Origin: Ptiloglossa arizonensis
Lineage: Eukaryota > Arthropoda > Insecta > Hymenoptera > Colletidae
Direction: 5' to 3'
Assembly: GCF_051014685.1 (NCBI RefSeq)
Contig: NC_135048.1
Location: 25,004,543-25,068,542, forward strand
Length of the DNA stretch: 64,000 bases
Part shown: positions 33,591 through 45,520 of the stretch, one piece after another
Numbering within the stretch: the first letter of the stretch is position 1
Layout of the letters: each line of letters starts with the position of its first letter
Made by a program: the position numbers and the translations under genes
Notes under the pieces: generated by a model
The model's input: the letters and a program-made list of their open reading frames with translations, nothing else
Database searches by the model: none
Told to the model about the DNA's origin: nothing

Positions 33591-34870
33591 TTTGAGTATT
33601 ATTATCATACGAGGAAGAGCTTGAGTAATCTCTCGTAGAGTGTTATTATTTGGGAAGAAGAACTTGAGTAATCTCTCGTCGAGTATTATTATCATATAAG
33701 GAAGAGCTTGAGTAATCTCTCGTTGAGTATTATTATCATATAAGGAAGAGCTTGAGTAATCTCTCGTTGAGTATTATTATCATATAAGGAAGAGCTTGAG
33801 TAATCTCTCGTTGAGTATTATTATCATATAAGGAAGAGCTTGAGTAATCTCTCGTCGAGTATTATTATCATATAAGGAAGAGCTTGAGTAATCTCTCGTA
33901 GAGTATTATCATATAAGGAAGAGCTTGAGTAATCTCTCGTCGAGTATTATTATTGTGAAGGAGAACTTGAGTAATTTCTTGTCGAGTATTATTATTGTGA
34001 AGGAGAGCTTGAGTAATTTCTTGTCGAGTATTATTATTGTGAAGGAGAGCTTGAGTAATCTCTCGTCGAGAATTATTATCCTATAAGGAAGAGCTTGAGT
34101 AATTTCTCGTCGAGTATTATTATTGTAAAGAAGAGCTTGAGTAATCTCTCGTCGAGTATTACTATTGTAAAGGAGAGCTTGAGTAATCTCTCGTCGAGTA
34201 TTATTATTGTAAAGAATAGCTTGAGTAATCTCTTGCGGTATTCTTATTATATAGAATAGCTTGAGTAATCTCTCGCGGAGTATTATTATTATACAGAGCA
34301 GCTTGAGTAGTCTCTCATCGAGTAGTATTATTATACAGAAGAACTTGAGTAATCTCTCGTCAAGTATTATTATCGTATAAGGAAGAGCTTGAGTAATCTT
34401 TCGTCGAGTATTATTATTGTAAAGAAGAACTTTAGTAATCGCTCGTCGAGTATTGTTATTGTAAAGAAGAGCTTGAGTAATCTCTCATCGAGTATTATTA
34501 TTGTGAAGAAGAGTTTGAGTAATCTCTCGTCGACTATTATTATTATATAGAACAGCTTGAGTAATCTCTCGCGTAGTATTATTATTATACAGAACAGCTT
34601 GAATAGTCCCTCCTCGAGTAGTATTATTATACAGAAGAACTTGAGTAATCTCTCGCGGAGTACTATTATTATACAGAACAACTTGAATAGTCCCTCATCG
34701 AGTAATATTATTATACAGAAGAACTTGAGTAATCTCTCATCGACTATCATAATTATAAAGTACAGTTTAAGTAACCTTCCACCGAGCATTATTATAAAGA
34801 AGAACTTGAGTAACCTTTCACCGAGTATTATTATAACAAAGGACAACTTGAATATCCTTCGTAAACAGAA
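33591..34870. repeat. 44-bp minisatellite, about 29 copies
   Basis: GAGCTTGAGTAATCTCTCGT followed by GAGTATTATTATCATATAAG is the basic unit. Copies at 33620-33900 are almost identical. Later ones vary and lose or gain a few bases, and the last ones (34740-34870) decay. The array begins from island-edge sequence (GATCTCGAGAACTTTGCTTC at 33548). Frames through it are artefacts. Confidence 0.95.
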
Positions 34871-35600
34871 ACTAACTAAATTACACACGCTCCAGTTACA
34901 CGCTCCGTCTCCCTGCATCACCGAAACATCGTTCAAAATCGTTAAAAAACTATACCGCGACTCATCCATACCATACGTATCATCACGTGTTCATAATCAG
35001 CTAAAGTTTGCGAAAAGATATTCCATCGTGCACATTTCGAAAATCGAAGCCCGAACGATGCGACGAAATGAAGGAAACAACTGATAGCTACGACAATGGT
35101 GAACCAACGATCATACAGGGACTTGGAGAATAATCTGTCGTTACGCCGATGGGTCTTCCAGACATCCTTAAAAAAAACTCACTACGCTCTCGAGCTAGAC
35201 GTTTTTTTGCGCGCGCAGTTTTTTCTATTACTCGTACTCGCGGCCAGGAGTTTTTTTCCTCGGCCTTTTTTTTTTCCCCCTTCCCCTCCCCTCACCTCCC
35301 ACCGCCACCTTTTTTTTCCCCCCCTATTACTCGTACGCATTTCCAGGAATTCATGTAAATCACACGGTCGATCGTCATTCACTTCGCTCGATCAATTGGC
35401 AAACTTTGAACGGCCGTAGCTTGGCGTAGAATCGTCGGATTCGCGTCGAACAAAATTCTAATTGAAGGGCGCGAATTTTCCGAGAAACTGGCGTGCACGG
35501 AATTTTTTCACGTGCCCCGACCACGGAATCTCGCTCCATCTCGTACCATCCTGGTTTCGTATTTGAGTCGATAGCCGGCCACGGGGATACGTTACGCGCG
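34871..35600. other. Mixed sequence with T/C-rich tract
   Basis: Moderate GC, with a polypyrimidine stretch at 35243-35326 rich in T and C runs. No supported gene. Confidence 0.4.
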
Positions 35601-36825
35601 GATTTGGCAACGTTAGCGAAACATCGCTGAAACACAAACAACGTAGAATGGAAGAACAGCAACGCGACGAAACTCGAGAAATTCCCGTTTAAAGATCGAC
35701 GACAACGTAACAAATTAGACACCACCATCGAATCGACAAATATGTATTCTCGAGAAAATACAAATATTATTTTCGAATTATTTGAAACGAATGCTCGAAT
35801 TTCCCAAATTATCGAGCAACCTCGCTTATGGAAAAAGTGTACATGTTTGCAGATGTGAATTGAACGTAAACATTGTTCGTATGATTCATGCTGAAGAGGA
35901 TTTGAGTGAAAAATCGAAACTGTTCGTCGAAGTTTCTCGTTCACTTTGTAAATACTAGAGACACGTGTTTGAGAATTGTTTTACAGAGGTGGCGAATTGA
36001 TTAATGGAAACTAATCACCTAATCGTTGGAATCATTGAAATTCGAAACGATCTCGAACGTATATTAGTGCGTAAAATATTGCAAGAATTTAATCATTTCT
36101 AGTTTTTTTCCTGGTAATTTCATTTTTCTACAATTACTCCATTTACACTTCCTCTTAGCCCCCTAAATTACAAAAGTTAGCAAAGTAGAAGCGTTCATTT
36201 CGTAGAAGCGACTATACTCGTCCTTTCACCTTGCTTCCGTAGAACGCAATTTCCTCCATTCTACTTTTCTGGAACACGATCCATAAATTTGTTCCGCGAA
36301 AAATAGAACAATTTCACATCTACCATAATTTTAAAACTCGTAAGTCTACACGATACGTCGCGTTATCGTACGACGAATAAATTATTCCGAACGATTCGAA
36401 GAAATCTACTTTTCTCCGTCACGGTGGCGAAACACGTGTGAGATTGTTTTTATTGAATCGCGAACAAGGATACGAATGTTTGTATAGAAGGATAAGTGAC
36501 AGGTTGTAGATTTAAATTGGCAACGAGATATGTGATGTATATGAGATTGAGATAATTTGTACGAGTGTGACGAGTGGTTTGTATTTTTGTTGCTTCTTGA
36601 AATGATAAATTAATAAATAGTAAAAACTGTGTTCTCCTATTAGTGTATCAACTGTATAAACGAGAATAAAAGAACAACGGGAGAACGCTGTTTATTTTTA
36701 TTTAGTGGTTTAGCAATGTAAAAATTGACACATTGATCATCACACACGTGCACACCCTATTTCTCGCGATCCTCCGACTACCCAGTCATACCACTCAATC
36801 TCGCATATATCACATTGCCAACTTA
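35601..36825. other. AT-rich unique sequence
   Basis: No repeat and no gene evident. TAAAGATCGACGACAACGT at 35690 reappears at 37050, with further similarity to 28 bp. Confidence 0.45.
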
Positions 36826-37015
36826 AATTTGTAACCTCATTTATGGATTAAAATCAGTAACCTACTTTATGGATTAAAATCTGTAACCTACTTTATAGAT
36901 TAAAATCTGTAACCTACTTCTTATAAATTAAAATCTACAATCTAATTTATAGATCGAAATCTACGACCTAATTTATAGACTAAAATCTACAACCTAATTT
37001 ATAGATATATTTATA
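36826..37015. repeat. 26-bp minisatellite, about seven copies
   Basis: Units of the type ATTAAAATCTGTAACCTACT plus TTATAG, drifting to CTACAACCTAATTTATAG in the last copies. Confidence 0.9.
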
Positions 37016-38060
37016 TCTAAACATCGTAATCACTCGACCTTCCGTACATTAAAGATCGACGACAACGTGAAAAATTATCCTCGTTCGTAATACGTTCGAT
37101 AAAAAGAAGCTCGCGTTAAGTTCGTATCCCGACGAAACCGTCGACGAAAGGCGGAGGAAAATTTCGTAGGCAAAAAGAAAGCAAAGGATTCCTCCCGCGA
37201 GCCGTCGAACGCGGAACGGGACAAAGTTGACGAGGAACGCGCGCGCCCAACCCGGACTACTCGGTGCGAAGGGGCGCAGGACGAGGGGCGGGGTGGGGGG
37301 GGGGAACGAGCGCGGCCGGCGTAGAGAAAACCGGCCGCGAAATCGTTCGCGTGAATTCGGCCGTCTTCGCTCGGTCGATTCGCGTGCGCGGGACGCGGAC
37401 GTGGTAAAAGCGGAACAGAGGAGGCGCGCGAGCTCGAGCAACGGAGAGGAGAGACGAGTCGGCGGTCGGCCAGTGCGCGAAAAGAATAGCTCGGCTGATT
37501 CATACGCGAAGTCACGAGCCGTACATCGTACGCAGCCGGCGTACGGCCGTGCAAGCGTAATCGAAAACACACGAGATGCACACGTTCCACGGGCGAGCGT
37601 TCCCGGTTCCCCCACTCCCGACGGTGCCCGCCAGCGCTACCCCCTCCACGCCCCGCTACCTCCCGCGCCCACCACTCGACCGACACGAGCACCAGCGCCC
37701 GTGCAGCACGCTTTTATACCCGTATTCTTTCGACCTTACGCGACGGGGCAACGTCGCCTCGAAAAAAATCCCGAACCGGCGATCTTCGGCTACGCGTCCA
37801 CTCGAGAGAAAAACTGTCGCGAGTTCCTACCGAGCGTTCCTCCTCGGTAAAAAAATACTCGGTCTCCATTGGCGAGAAACACTCGAGAACAACTCGCGAC
37901 AGTTTTGCTTTCAAATGGACACGTAGCTTTACGCGCGCAGTCTCTTACCGGGAGAATTTTACTGGCCCGGTTGCGCGACGTCGAGATGAAGTCTCGGCTA
38001 GGTTCACGATCCGCATTCTTTCCTCGAAACGCCGCTATTGCTCGACTCGCTTAGAAGGGG
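37016..38060. other. GC-rich island, possible promoter region
   Basis: Strongly CpG-rich. It contains a GGGGTGGGGGGGGGG-type run near 37290, a CGTACGC/GCGTACG hairpin near 37540 and the minus-strand TATA box at 37711-37718. Long frames exist on both strands, but the minus-strand ones begin with GTG rather than ATG. It may be the promoter and leader of a minus-strand transcript. Confidence 0.4.
37711..37718 (-). promoter_or_regulatory. TATA box-like TATAAAAG, minus strand
   Basis: Read on the minus strand as GGGTATAAAAGCGTGC. A start site would be expected some 30 bp further along the minus strand, near 37680, in GC-rich sequence. No initiator match is convincing. Confidence 0.3.
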
Positions 38061-38600
38061 AGGGAGAGGGAGTAAAAAGAGAACGATTCCGATGGAAATT
38101 TGCATTGATGTTGGTACAAGTATCCGGTACTTCGGTGGTTACTTTTCGAGCGCGAGAGAAGCGCGTGGGTCTGAAAAGACCCACGCGTCCTTCCCGTTTG
38201 TTTTCTGTAATCGAAGATTTTGCAATAGACGCGATTAGATGCTTTGGTATTGTTTTTCTAGTCGATTTATATTGTAATATTGGAAATCTGAGTTTCGGAG
38301 ATTCGGGAGAGTTTTTACCAAAAGATCTTGAATACATAGTACAGAGTTAGAAACCTAACCCAATTGAGACTCGTACGGACACGGATGAAACAGGTAGCTC
38401 CGATACAAGCGATTCTTCCTCAAAGTCGAGAAACGGAAGAAACAAAAATTCCTTCATTCGCCGAAAATTACGTAGTCTCTGTAGAAAAAATTTTCCAACC
38501 AACCCCAAAGTGTGTCGATCGTTCGTTGAACGTACATTTGTCATTACTTTCGCGGAAATGTACTACGAATAAAAACAATACGATGTGCAAGTTCCATCGT
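38061..38600. other. Moderate-GC block with a strong hairpin
   Basis: Unique sequence. A plus-strand frame with an ATG at 38385 is open to 38765 (127 codons), Lys/Arg/Ser-rich, with no known motif and no splice support. The hairpin at 38162 is annotated separately. Confidence 0.35.
38162..38187. other. 11-bp perfect hairpin with GAAA tetraloop
   Basis: CGCGTGGGTCT (38162-38172), loop GAAA, AGACCCACGCG (38177-38187). In the plus-strand transcript this is a very stable stem capped by a GNRA tetraloop. A role in a non-coding RNA or untranslated region is inference. Confidence 0.6.
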
Positions 38601-39262
38601 TTACGATCGCGTCCTTCGACCAAAAAAAAAAAAACAAGTGTATTTCGTCGAAGCGTTCCGAGAAGCTTCGATTCGATTCCGCGCGCGGTTGGGAGAGTCG
38701 GCCGGAAGACGCCGGCGGGAAGAGGAAGAGATTGTTTGCCGAGAGGCGATCTTTCCCCTCCGTAGGGGGAAAGGACGGTCCCGAGAGGTCGTCGGGGGCG
38801 TGATACGCGTGTCCTGTCCATCCACGGGAGCGAAACGCAGAAGCCACGGAGACGGGAGCAAAGAGTCCACCGAAACGGGAAAGAGAGAGAATAGGACGAG
38901 GAAGAGGCGCGGGGGAGGCGGAGTGTGAGGGGGTGGGGTGTAGCGGAGAAAGTGGCCGCACGGTTAGAATAGTTAAAAATAACCCGAGCGAGGGTCCTGA
39001 GCCGTGCTTCGGTTCCTGTAAACACACCCGTGGGGAGAGGCATGGCAAAAGGAGCAAGTGGGGGAGTCCCCGGTGTGCCTGCCTGCCTGCCTGCCTGCCT
39101 GCCTGCGTATCTGGCACACGGGGAACGGACACACAGAGAGGGTAACACGGCGGAGCCACCGTCGTCGTCGTGGTTGTTCGAACGCAAATAGCACGCGCGC
39201 GGATCGCGGCGTCGCTGGGAGGGCGGAGGGGGACGATGGTTGTACACGTCTCGGTTACTCAC
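38601..39262. other. GC-rich DNA beside the minus-strand exon
   Basis: If the exon call at 39263 is right, this is the start of its intron on the minus strand. It contains the (GCCT)n repeat. A minus-strand frame of 369 codons crossing it lies in another frame from the exon and is judged a shadow. Confidence 0.4.
39075..39106. repeat. (GCCT)n tetranucleotide, about 7.5 units
   Basis: A perfect run of GCCT units, expected to be length-polymorphic. Confidence 0.9.
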
Positions 39263-40373
39263 GTGGTTCCATAGAGGTGTCTTGACTCGGTGGTGGCAAC
39301 TGCGTGGTCGTCGGCGACGCGGTAGTGGCCGGTGGCGACGAGGTGGACGAGCCTTTCGGTTGTTGGGGGACGGTGACCTTGACCCGTTCCTCGGTGCTCT
39401 CGGGCTCCTCGTCCTCGTTCCGCGGCAGCTCCAGGCTCGGGCGTGTCCTTGGGCTTCCAGCAGCACCCGGCTCCTCGTCTTCCGGATACGACCACGATGA
39501 CATCGGCCCGGTGACTGTTGTCGTGGTCCACTCGACGACACCACCACCACCACCACCACCCCCCGTCTGCTCACCACTACCGTCCCCCGCGACCGCGAAC
39601 CCGCGAACCCCGTTTCTTCTCACCGCGACACCTACCGCTGCTGCTTCTTCTTCTTCTACTTCTTCACCACTGTGCTTCGGCCTGCGAGAGTCGCGTCCGA
39701 TCACGGATCCGGTCTCACCCTCGTCGTTCGCGCTCCGATGGGGCGCGGTGGTCGTGGTCGTCGTCGCGAACGTGTTCACCGTACGATCATCCTCCCGGGG
39801 TACCGGCTCCGCGCCACCACCGGGTTGTTCAAGACGGCGAGGCCTCGCGAATCTCGGCCGTAGCCAATACGAGGTCGATCCTCGTTCCTCGAACAGGCTG
39901 CTCCCCGTCACCTGTCGTCGCCTCGATCTCGCGCTCTCGCGAGCCAGAGCACCTTTTCCTCCTCCTCCTCCTCCTCCTCCTCCTCCTTCGCCTCTTCCTC
40001 CTCCGCCTCCTCCTCCTCCTCCACCGTCTCCCAACGGCGACGAAGAGTCCCGTTGGCCGTTTACGTTGGACTCGGTCGTTGCTCGTGGAACCTCAGCGTC
40101 CTCGTCGCCGGGTGACGGCGAGGTCGCGTGGTGATCCAGGTCTCCGGGCGGCCGTTGGCTGGCGGAGAACCGACGCGAGGTTAACGCGCGATACGGCGAC
40201 CGGGATAGAAGACGAGGAGGCGCAGCGTCGTGGGACACGTACGTCGTGCCGGACACCACCGACGCGGCCGTCGTCGTGCGCGTTCGATTCCCCAGGACAG
40301 CGACGACGAGAAGAAGCAGGGGCAAACCCACCCCCGCCCCCGTGGTGGCCCCCACAACCCCCGGCCTTACCAC
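39263..40373 (-). CDS. Candidate large exon: hydrophobic leader plus Thr/Pro/Gly-rich chain
   Basis: The minus-strand frame is open from 40541 (after TAG at 40544-40542) to TAA at 39255. At 39263 it meets a consensus donor (CCAC with GTGAGT) placed just before the stop, as expected of an exon ending in phase 1. The product has a hydrophobic run (LPLLLLVVAVLG) near residue 18, which could be a signal peptide or membrane anchor. It continues with two poly-Gly tracts, an acidic patch and a Thr/Ser/Pro-rich tail of the kind found in secreted or membrane ectodomains. Odd: there is no ATG before the hydrophobic run. The codon at 40373 is GTG, and the first in-frame ATG lies about 270 codons later, so an upstream exon or an assembly frameshift must be assumed. 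I cannot assign a family. The (CCT)n and (TTC)n repeats make frame-based evidence weaker here. Confidence 0.35.
39958..40023. repeat. (CCT)n-type trinucleotide repeat
   Basis: CCT units with CGC and TTC interruptions. It encodes the poly-Gly tracts of the minus-strand frame. Confidence 0.9.
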
Positions 40374-40494
40374 GAAAACTCGCGAGGCCGTCCAGTCCAG
40401 CTGGTCGTAGGCCGACCTTGGCGACGGAAACGCGCGATTCGAACCGCTTCCGCCTCCTCTTCCTCTTCTTCTTCTTCTTCTTCTTCTTCTTCTC

Positions 40495-40528
<34 letters not shown>

Positions 40529-41090
40529 CTCCTCGAGGCCTCTATCCTCGCTGGGATTCCCCGCCGCCGACGACACCGCTGCCTCTTCGTCCGTCTTTAC
40601 ATCCAAACCCGCGCCGGCGATCCTCCACCCCGCGCCCGTTCGTCCCGTATCCAGGCACCGCGGCGTCTCCGGGCGTCTCTTTTTCTTCTTCCTCTTCGTC
40701 GTCGCGACAACTGGTCCGCCCTCCGCGAGGCCCCGGTCTCGCATTTATCCCGTCGCGCGTCTCACGTTTATCACGAGGTACGCGCGCCCTGGTGCCACCG
40801 ACGTAATCGCTGCTACGCGGCCGCGTTCCGCCATCATCGCGAGCGCCGCTGACGGGTGTACCGGGCGATCGACGGACGATCCTCCGCGGTGCCGCGCGCA
40901 CCCTGCGCCCGACCTTGCATCGCGGACCGATGGACTCGCGACCACCGTCACGTGGATTACCTCTTCGTGCGGTGCTGCGCGGCTGCCCTCGCCGATCTGA
41001 TCACCACGCGGATCTGGAACAGAACACGATCGTGCAAGATTAGGGATTTTTCACTGAGCGATTGGGATACCTGCGCTTGCGGTGACGCGT
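40374..41090. other. GC-rich island upstream of the minus-strand exon, with (TTC)n
   Basis: A (TTC)n run at 40457-40535 reads as a Glu run on the minus strand. An ATG-led minus-strand frame (40744 to 40367, 125 codons) ends in TGG TAA, where the stop overlaps a donor-like GTGGTAAGG at 40373. It is an alternative exon to the one at 39263-40373, in another frame. Confidence 0.35.
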
Positions 41091-42390
41091 AAGGTAGGTC
41101 GATGATGCGGATGGTGAGTAGATTGTGCGGGGATAAGGTATCACCGATGTAAATTGGGTGTCGGTGATGTGGTTAATGTGTCGATGATGTGGATAGTGCG
41201 TCGAGAATGTGGGGATAGTGTATCACTGATGTAAATGGTGTGTGAGTGTTGTGGATAGTGCATCCGTGATGTAAACGGTACGTTTGTAATGTGGATAGTG
41301 CGTGAGTCGTGTTGGTCGTACATCGGTGATGTGAATGATACGTCAATGATGTGGATAGTGCATCAATGATGTAGTTAATGTGTCAATGATGTGAATAGTG
41401 CGTCGATGATATGGTTAATGTGCCAATGATGTGGATAGTGCGTCGATAATGTGGAGATAATATATCACTGATGTAAATAGTGTGCGAGTGTTGTGGATAG
41501 TGCGTCCGTGACGTGAATGGTACGTCAATGATGTGGATAGTGCGTCAATGATGTAGTTAATGTGTCAATGATGTGAATAGTGTGTCGATGATATGGTTAA
41601 TATGTCAATTATGTGGATAGTGCGTCGATAATGTGGAGATAATGCATCACTGATGTAAATAGTGTGTCGGTGATGTGGATGGTGCGTCGATCATGTGGAT
41701 AGTGCGTCAATTATATGGACAGTGCGTCGAGAATGTGGAAATAATGTATTACTAATGTAAATAGTGTGTCGGTGTTGTGGATAGTGCGTCCTGATGTGAA
41801 TGTTACTTTGGTGATGTGGATAGTGCGTGAGTCATATGGATCGTAAGTCGGTGATGTGAATAATATACCAATGGTGTGGATAGTGCGTCAATGATGCAGT
41901 TAATGTGTCAATGATGTGAATAGTGCGTCGGTGATACGAATAGTGCGTCCGTGATATAGATGATACGTTGACGATGTGGATAGTGCGTGGGCCATGTGGA
42001 TGATACGTCAATGATGTAGATAATGTACCAATAATGTGAATTGTACGTCGGTAATGGGAATGGTACGTCAATGATGTGGACAGTGCCTCGAGAATGTCGA
42101 GATAATATATCACTGATGTAAATAGTGTATCGGTGATGTTGATAGTGCGTCCGTGATGTGAACGATACGTTGATGATGTGGATAGTGTGTAAGTCATGCG
42201 AATAGTGCGTCTGCGATGTAAATGGTACGTCAATGATGTGGATGGTACGTCGGTCGTGTGAATAGTGACGGATGGTGATGTGTATGGTATGTGAATGATG
42301 TAGATAGTGTAGCAATAACGTGAATGGTACGTCGATGAAATGAACGATACGTAGGTGATGTGTACGATACGTTCGTGAGAAGAAGGCAAA
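41091..42390. repeat. 20-bp minisatellite in a higher-order unit of about 180 bp
   Basis: The basic unit is GATGTGGATAGTGCGTCAAT with many variants (over 60 units). GTAGTTAATGTGTCAATGAT recurs at 41371 and 41553 (182 apart) and as GCAGTTAATGTGTCAATGAT near 41897, so a higher-order block of about 170-182 bp is present. Confidence 0.9.
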
Positions 42391-42890
42391 GTTGCGTTGC
42401 GTGACACAGCAGCAGTTGCTATCGAAGACAAAGATCGACAAATCAAAACGGAACAATTCACGACATTGGCGTAATCTTCCAACGAAAATGTCGAAATAGA
42501 ACGATTTCCTTTTTAGCGATGTATTACCACCGAGTCGGTGAAATTCTCCCAATGGAAAAATTAGTTTCATTCAATGACTTTGATAATCGTTAATGCCATC
42601 TGAATCCCCTCGGAAAATTTGGAATGTTAGAAATCATTGCGTGACGATTTTTAACGAACACGATCGATTTTTGCGTAAATTGTAATTCTGTAAAATTTAT
42701 CCGGATAGAAATGACTTCGATCGAATTTATGTTCTTCTTAAAGAAGACAAATTAATTATTTTAGCTACGAATAAATTTCGAAAGATTAACGATTATTAAA
42801 AATATTGAATTAAACTTCTTTTTTCATTGGGAGAATCTCACCGACTTGACGGTAATATATAAATAATAAGAAACTCTGCTTCGACATTTA
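42391..42890. other. AT-rich spacer
   Basis: Unique AT-rich sequence, no gene. Two stretches (TTCATTGGGAGAATCTCACC near 42823 and the complement of a similar phrase near 42537) form an imperfect inverted pair. Confidence 0.4.
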
Positions 42891-43112
42891 AGTTTGGAAG
42901 CTACGCTAGTAGCGAGCAGTGCCTGAGATGCTATAAAAGCTAGTGGGACTGTAACTAGAGTGGGGATGTAAACACTGCTGTGCCTTCTTGTCGCGAACGA
43001 ACAATAAAATTGGGTATCTTTTGAACAATCGTTCGAAATATATTGTTGAATTATTTCTATTTGGGAATTACACCGGAAAAGTAACTTTGTTTTCTGCTCG
43101 TGTCGAATAAAC
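42891..43112 (+). promoter_or_regulatory. Compact TATA-to-AATAAA cassette, possible LTR remnant
   Basis: GCTATAAAAGCTAG (TATA at 42932-42939) is followed 64 bp later by AATAAA (43003-43008) and again at 43107. Promoter and polyadenylation signals this close are typical of retroelement long terminal repeats or very short ncRNA genes. I could not find paired LTRs, a primer binding site or target duplications. Confidence 0.25.
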
Positions 43113-44214
43113 TATTCTCGAATAATCGTTCGAATAAGATCGACAAACAATACTACTATAGATTGTTGCAAAAAATAAAAATTAGGATATGGGAATTTTT
43201 ATCATTTAATCTCATTTTCTCACGATATTTTTGACACTGATGACGATGTCGACGCACAATAGAATTTAAGAACGAATAAATATTTGATCGAACAGAGAAC
43301 TATTTTGTTACAACAGGTGTTCATTCTACGTACTAGAACGCTCCAAATACGAATAACGTGGATGTCCCATGAATACCTGAAAGTGTGATTTCCGCGGAAT
43401 CTTTTATCCCCTTAAAGGTATAAATTATGAAGCAACCCCTCTGGGAAAGTCTTAGGAAATCGACTTGGCAGTCAACGTGTTAGAAAACGACCGTGAGAGT
43501 TTCATTGTGAAATAAATCGGTTCGGGCCATTTTTTCATAGAAAAATTGGTTTCTACATTTTTCTTGTAGTAGTGTCGTTTGTTATTTTCTTTTGCAATCT
43601 ACAACGGTACGAACGATATCACGCGAAAGGTACAAAATATCAAATGCACCGAATCAGTAATAAATACAAACGCGTTCGACGTTGAAAAGTATTTTTCATT
43701 CAATTTTTCCGTCTGGAGGTCGCTGCATCGTATTTATAAAATTCGATGATCCTAGATACCTCGTGAACTACTTGTTGCGCGATAGAATCGTTTCATTACA
43801 AAGTCACGTGGTATCAAAGGAGAGACACATAATCGAACAATCGGTCTCTATTCTTTTTATCGAGATATGTAGGTCGGCTCCGGTTTGTCGAACGAAACAT
43901 CCAACATTTCGTTCGGTCAACGGAGATTATCGAACGCTGAACGCGCAAGTGTTGTTTAAATAGAATTTACCGAAAATAAACAGTGCATACCATGATCGGT
44001 TAATTCGTAACCGTAGCAGTGGATCGATCGGTAAATTTCGTAAACTTTTTGTCTCGTATTCGTTAAGACTCTGGTGACGAAATCCGGGTCATTTGTGACC
44101 CGGACGCGCAGGATTTATTTGCATCGGTTCGAGCTGGAAAACTTGGAATTCGAGACCGGAATATTTTTTGTACATGTTGCAAATTCAAGGTGTGAAACAG
44201 AGTCAAACGACTAG
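43113..44214. other. Unique AT-rich sequence
   Basis: No repeat. A 93-codon plus-strand frame (43682-43963) has no recognised motif. TTTGTGACCCGGACGCGCAG near 44091 begins a small GC-rich patch. Confidence 0.4.
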
Positions 44215-45372
44215 AAATAAAATACAAAATGCAACGTGTGCATTGTGGTCGTAACGCTCGTGCAAAAATTGAAAGTGGATATTACACGCGTGCACTGTGC
44301 CTCGTTAAAAGAAATATCCTTGTACTTTCTAAATTATCTGTAAAAAGAATTATCTTCAAGGAGAAGCAGGTATCGAAGAGAGTGTCTAAAAAAATTTAAT
44401 TTTCCAAAATGTAATCGTGGGGAAATAATGTAAATATCCGACCTAAATCTTCCTCACAATGTGTATGATACGTGTGCATCGTACCTCGTTAAAAGAAACA
44501 TTCTTCTACTTTCAAAATTATCTGTAAAAGAGTTATTTTCGAGGGGAAGTAAACATCGAAAAGAGTGTCTAAAAAAATTTAATTTTCAAAAATGCAATCA
44601 TGGAGAAGTAATTTAATATCCGACCTAAATCTTCTTCACAATGTGTACGATATGTGTGCATCGTACCTCGTTAAAAGAAACATTCTTCTACTTTCAAAAT
44701 TATCTGTAAAAGAGTTATTTTCGAGGGGAAGTAAACATCGAAAAGAGTGTCTAAAAAAATTTAATTTTCAAAAATGTAATCATGGAGAAGTAATTTAATA
44801 TCCGACCTAAATCTTCTTCACAATGTGTATGATACATGTGCACCGTACCTCGTTAAAAGAAACATTCTTGTACTTTCTAAATTATCTGTAAAAAAATTAT
44901 CTTTGAGGGGAAGTAGGTATCAAAGAGAGTGTCTAAAAAAATTTAATTTTCCAAAATGTAATCGTGGGGAAGTAATTTAATATCCGACCTAAATCTTCTT
45001 CACAATGTGTACGATACGTGTGCACCGTACCTCGTTAAAAGAAACATTCTTGTACTTTCTAAATTATCTGTAAAAAAATTATCTTTGAGGGGAAGCACGT
45101 ATCGAAGAATGTCTAAAAAAATTTAATTTTCAAAAATGTAATCATGGAGAAGTAATTTAATATCCGACCTAAATCTTCCTCACAATGTGTATGATACGTG
45201 TGCACCGTACCTCGTTAAAAGAAACATTTTTGTACTTTCAAAATGATCTATAAAAGAATTATCTTCGAGGGGAAGTAAACCACGAAAAGAGTGATTAAAC
45301 AAAAATTTAATTTTCAAAAATGCAATCGTGGGGAAGTAATGCAAACATCCCCCCTAAATCTCCCTTTCAAAG
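44215..45372. repeat. Tandem array, unit about 181 bp, six copies
   Basis: CACAATGTGTATGATACGTG or a variant occurs near 44454, 44637, 44819, 45001 and 45181, with diverged copies near 44230 and 45366. Units share CACCGTACCTCGTTAAAAGA and GTGTCTAAAAAAATTTAATT. The MITE at 45388 was inserted into the last, partial unit. Confidence 0.95.
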
Positions 45373-45387
45373 TGCACGCAAAAACTA

Positions 45388-45518
45388 TTAGATTGTTCGA
45401 AAAGTCATTTGCTTTCTTATACTGAAAATGAAACACAATTTTTTTAAAGCGTACAAACATTTAATTAAATTACATATTCTCCAATCTGGAAAACAAAATA
45501 ACTTTCCAAACAACCCAA
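45388..45518. mobile_element. Mariner-type MITE, 131 bp
   Basis: TTAGATTGTTCGAAAAGTCA at the left and, read inward from the right, TTGGGTTGTTTGGAAAGTTA. TA lies on both sides. Same family as 6283-6407. Confidence 0.85.
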
Positions 45519-45520
45519 TA

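Noticed and set aside
38468..39577. Minus-strand 369-codon frame
   Set aside because: Starts at GTG, lies in a different frame from the exon ending at the 39263 donor, and crosses that donor into the (GCCT)n repeat.
39518..40852. Plus-strand frame of 444 codons
   Set aside because: Complement of the minus-strand exon region. Composed of His, Arg and Leu runs from (CCT)n and (TTC)n, with no splice support.
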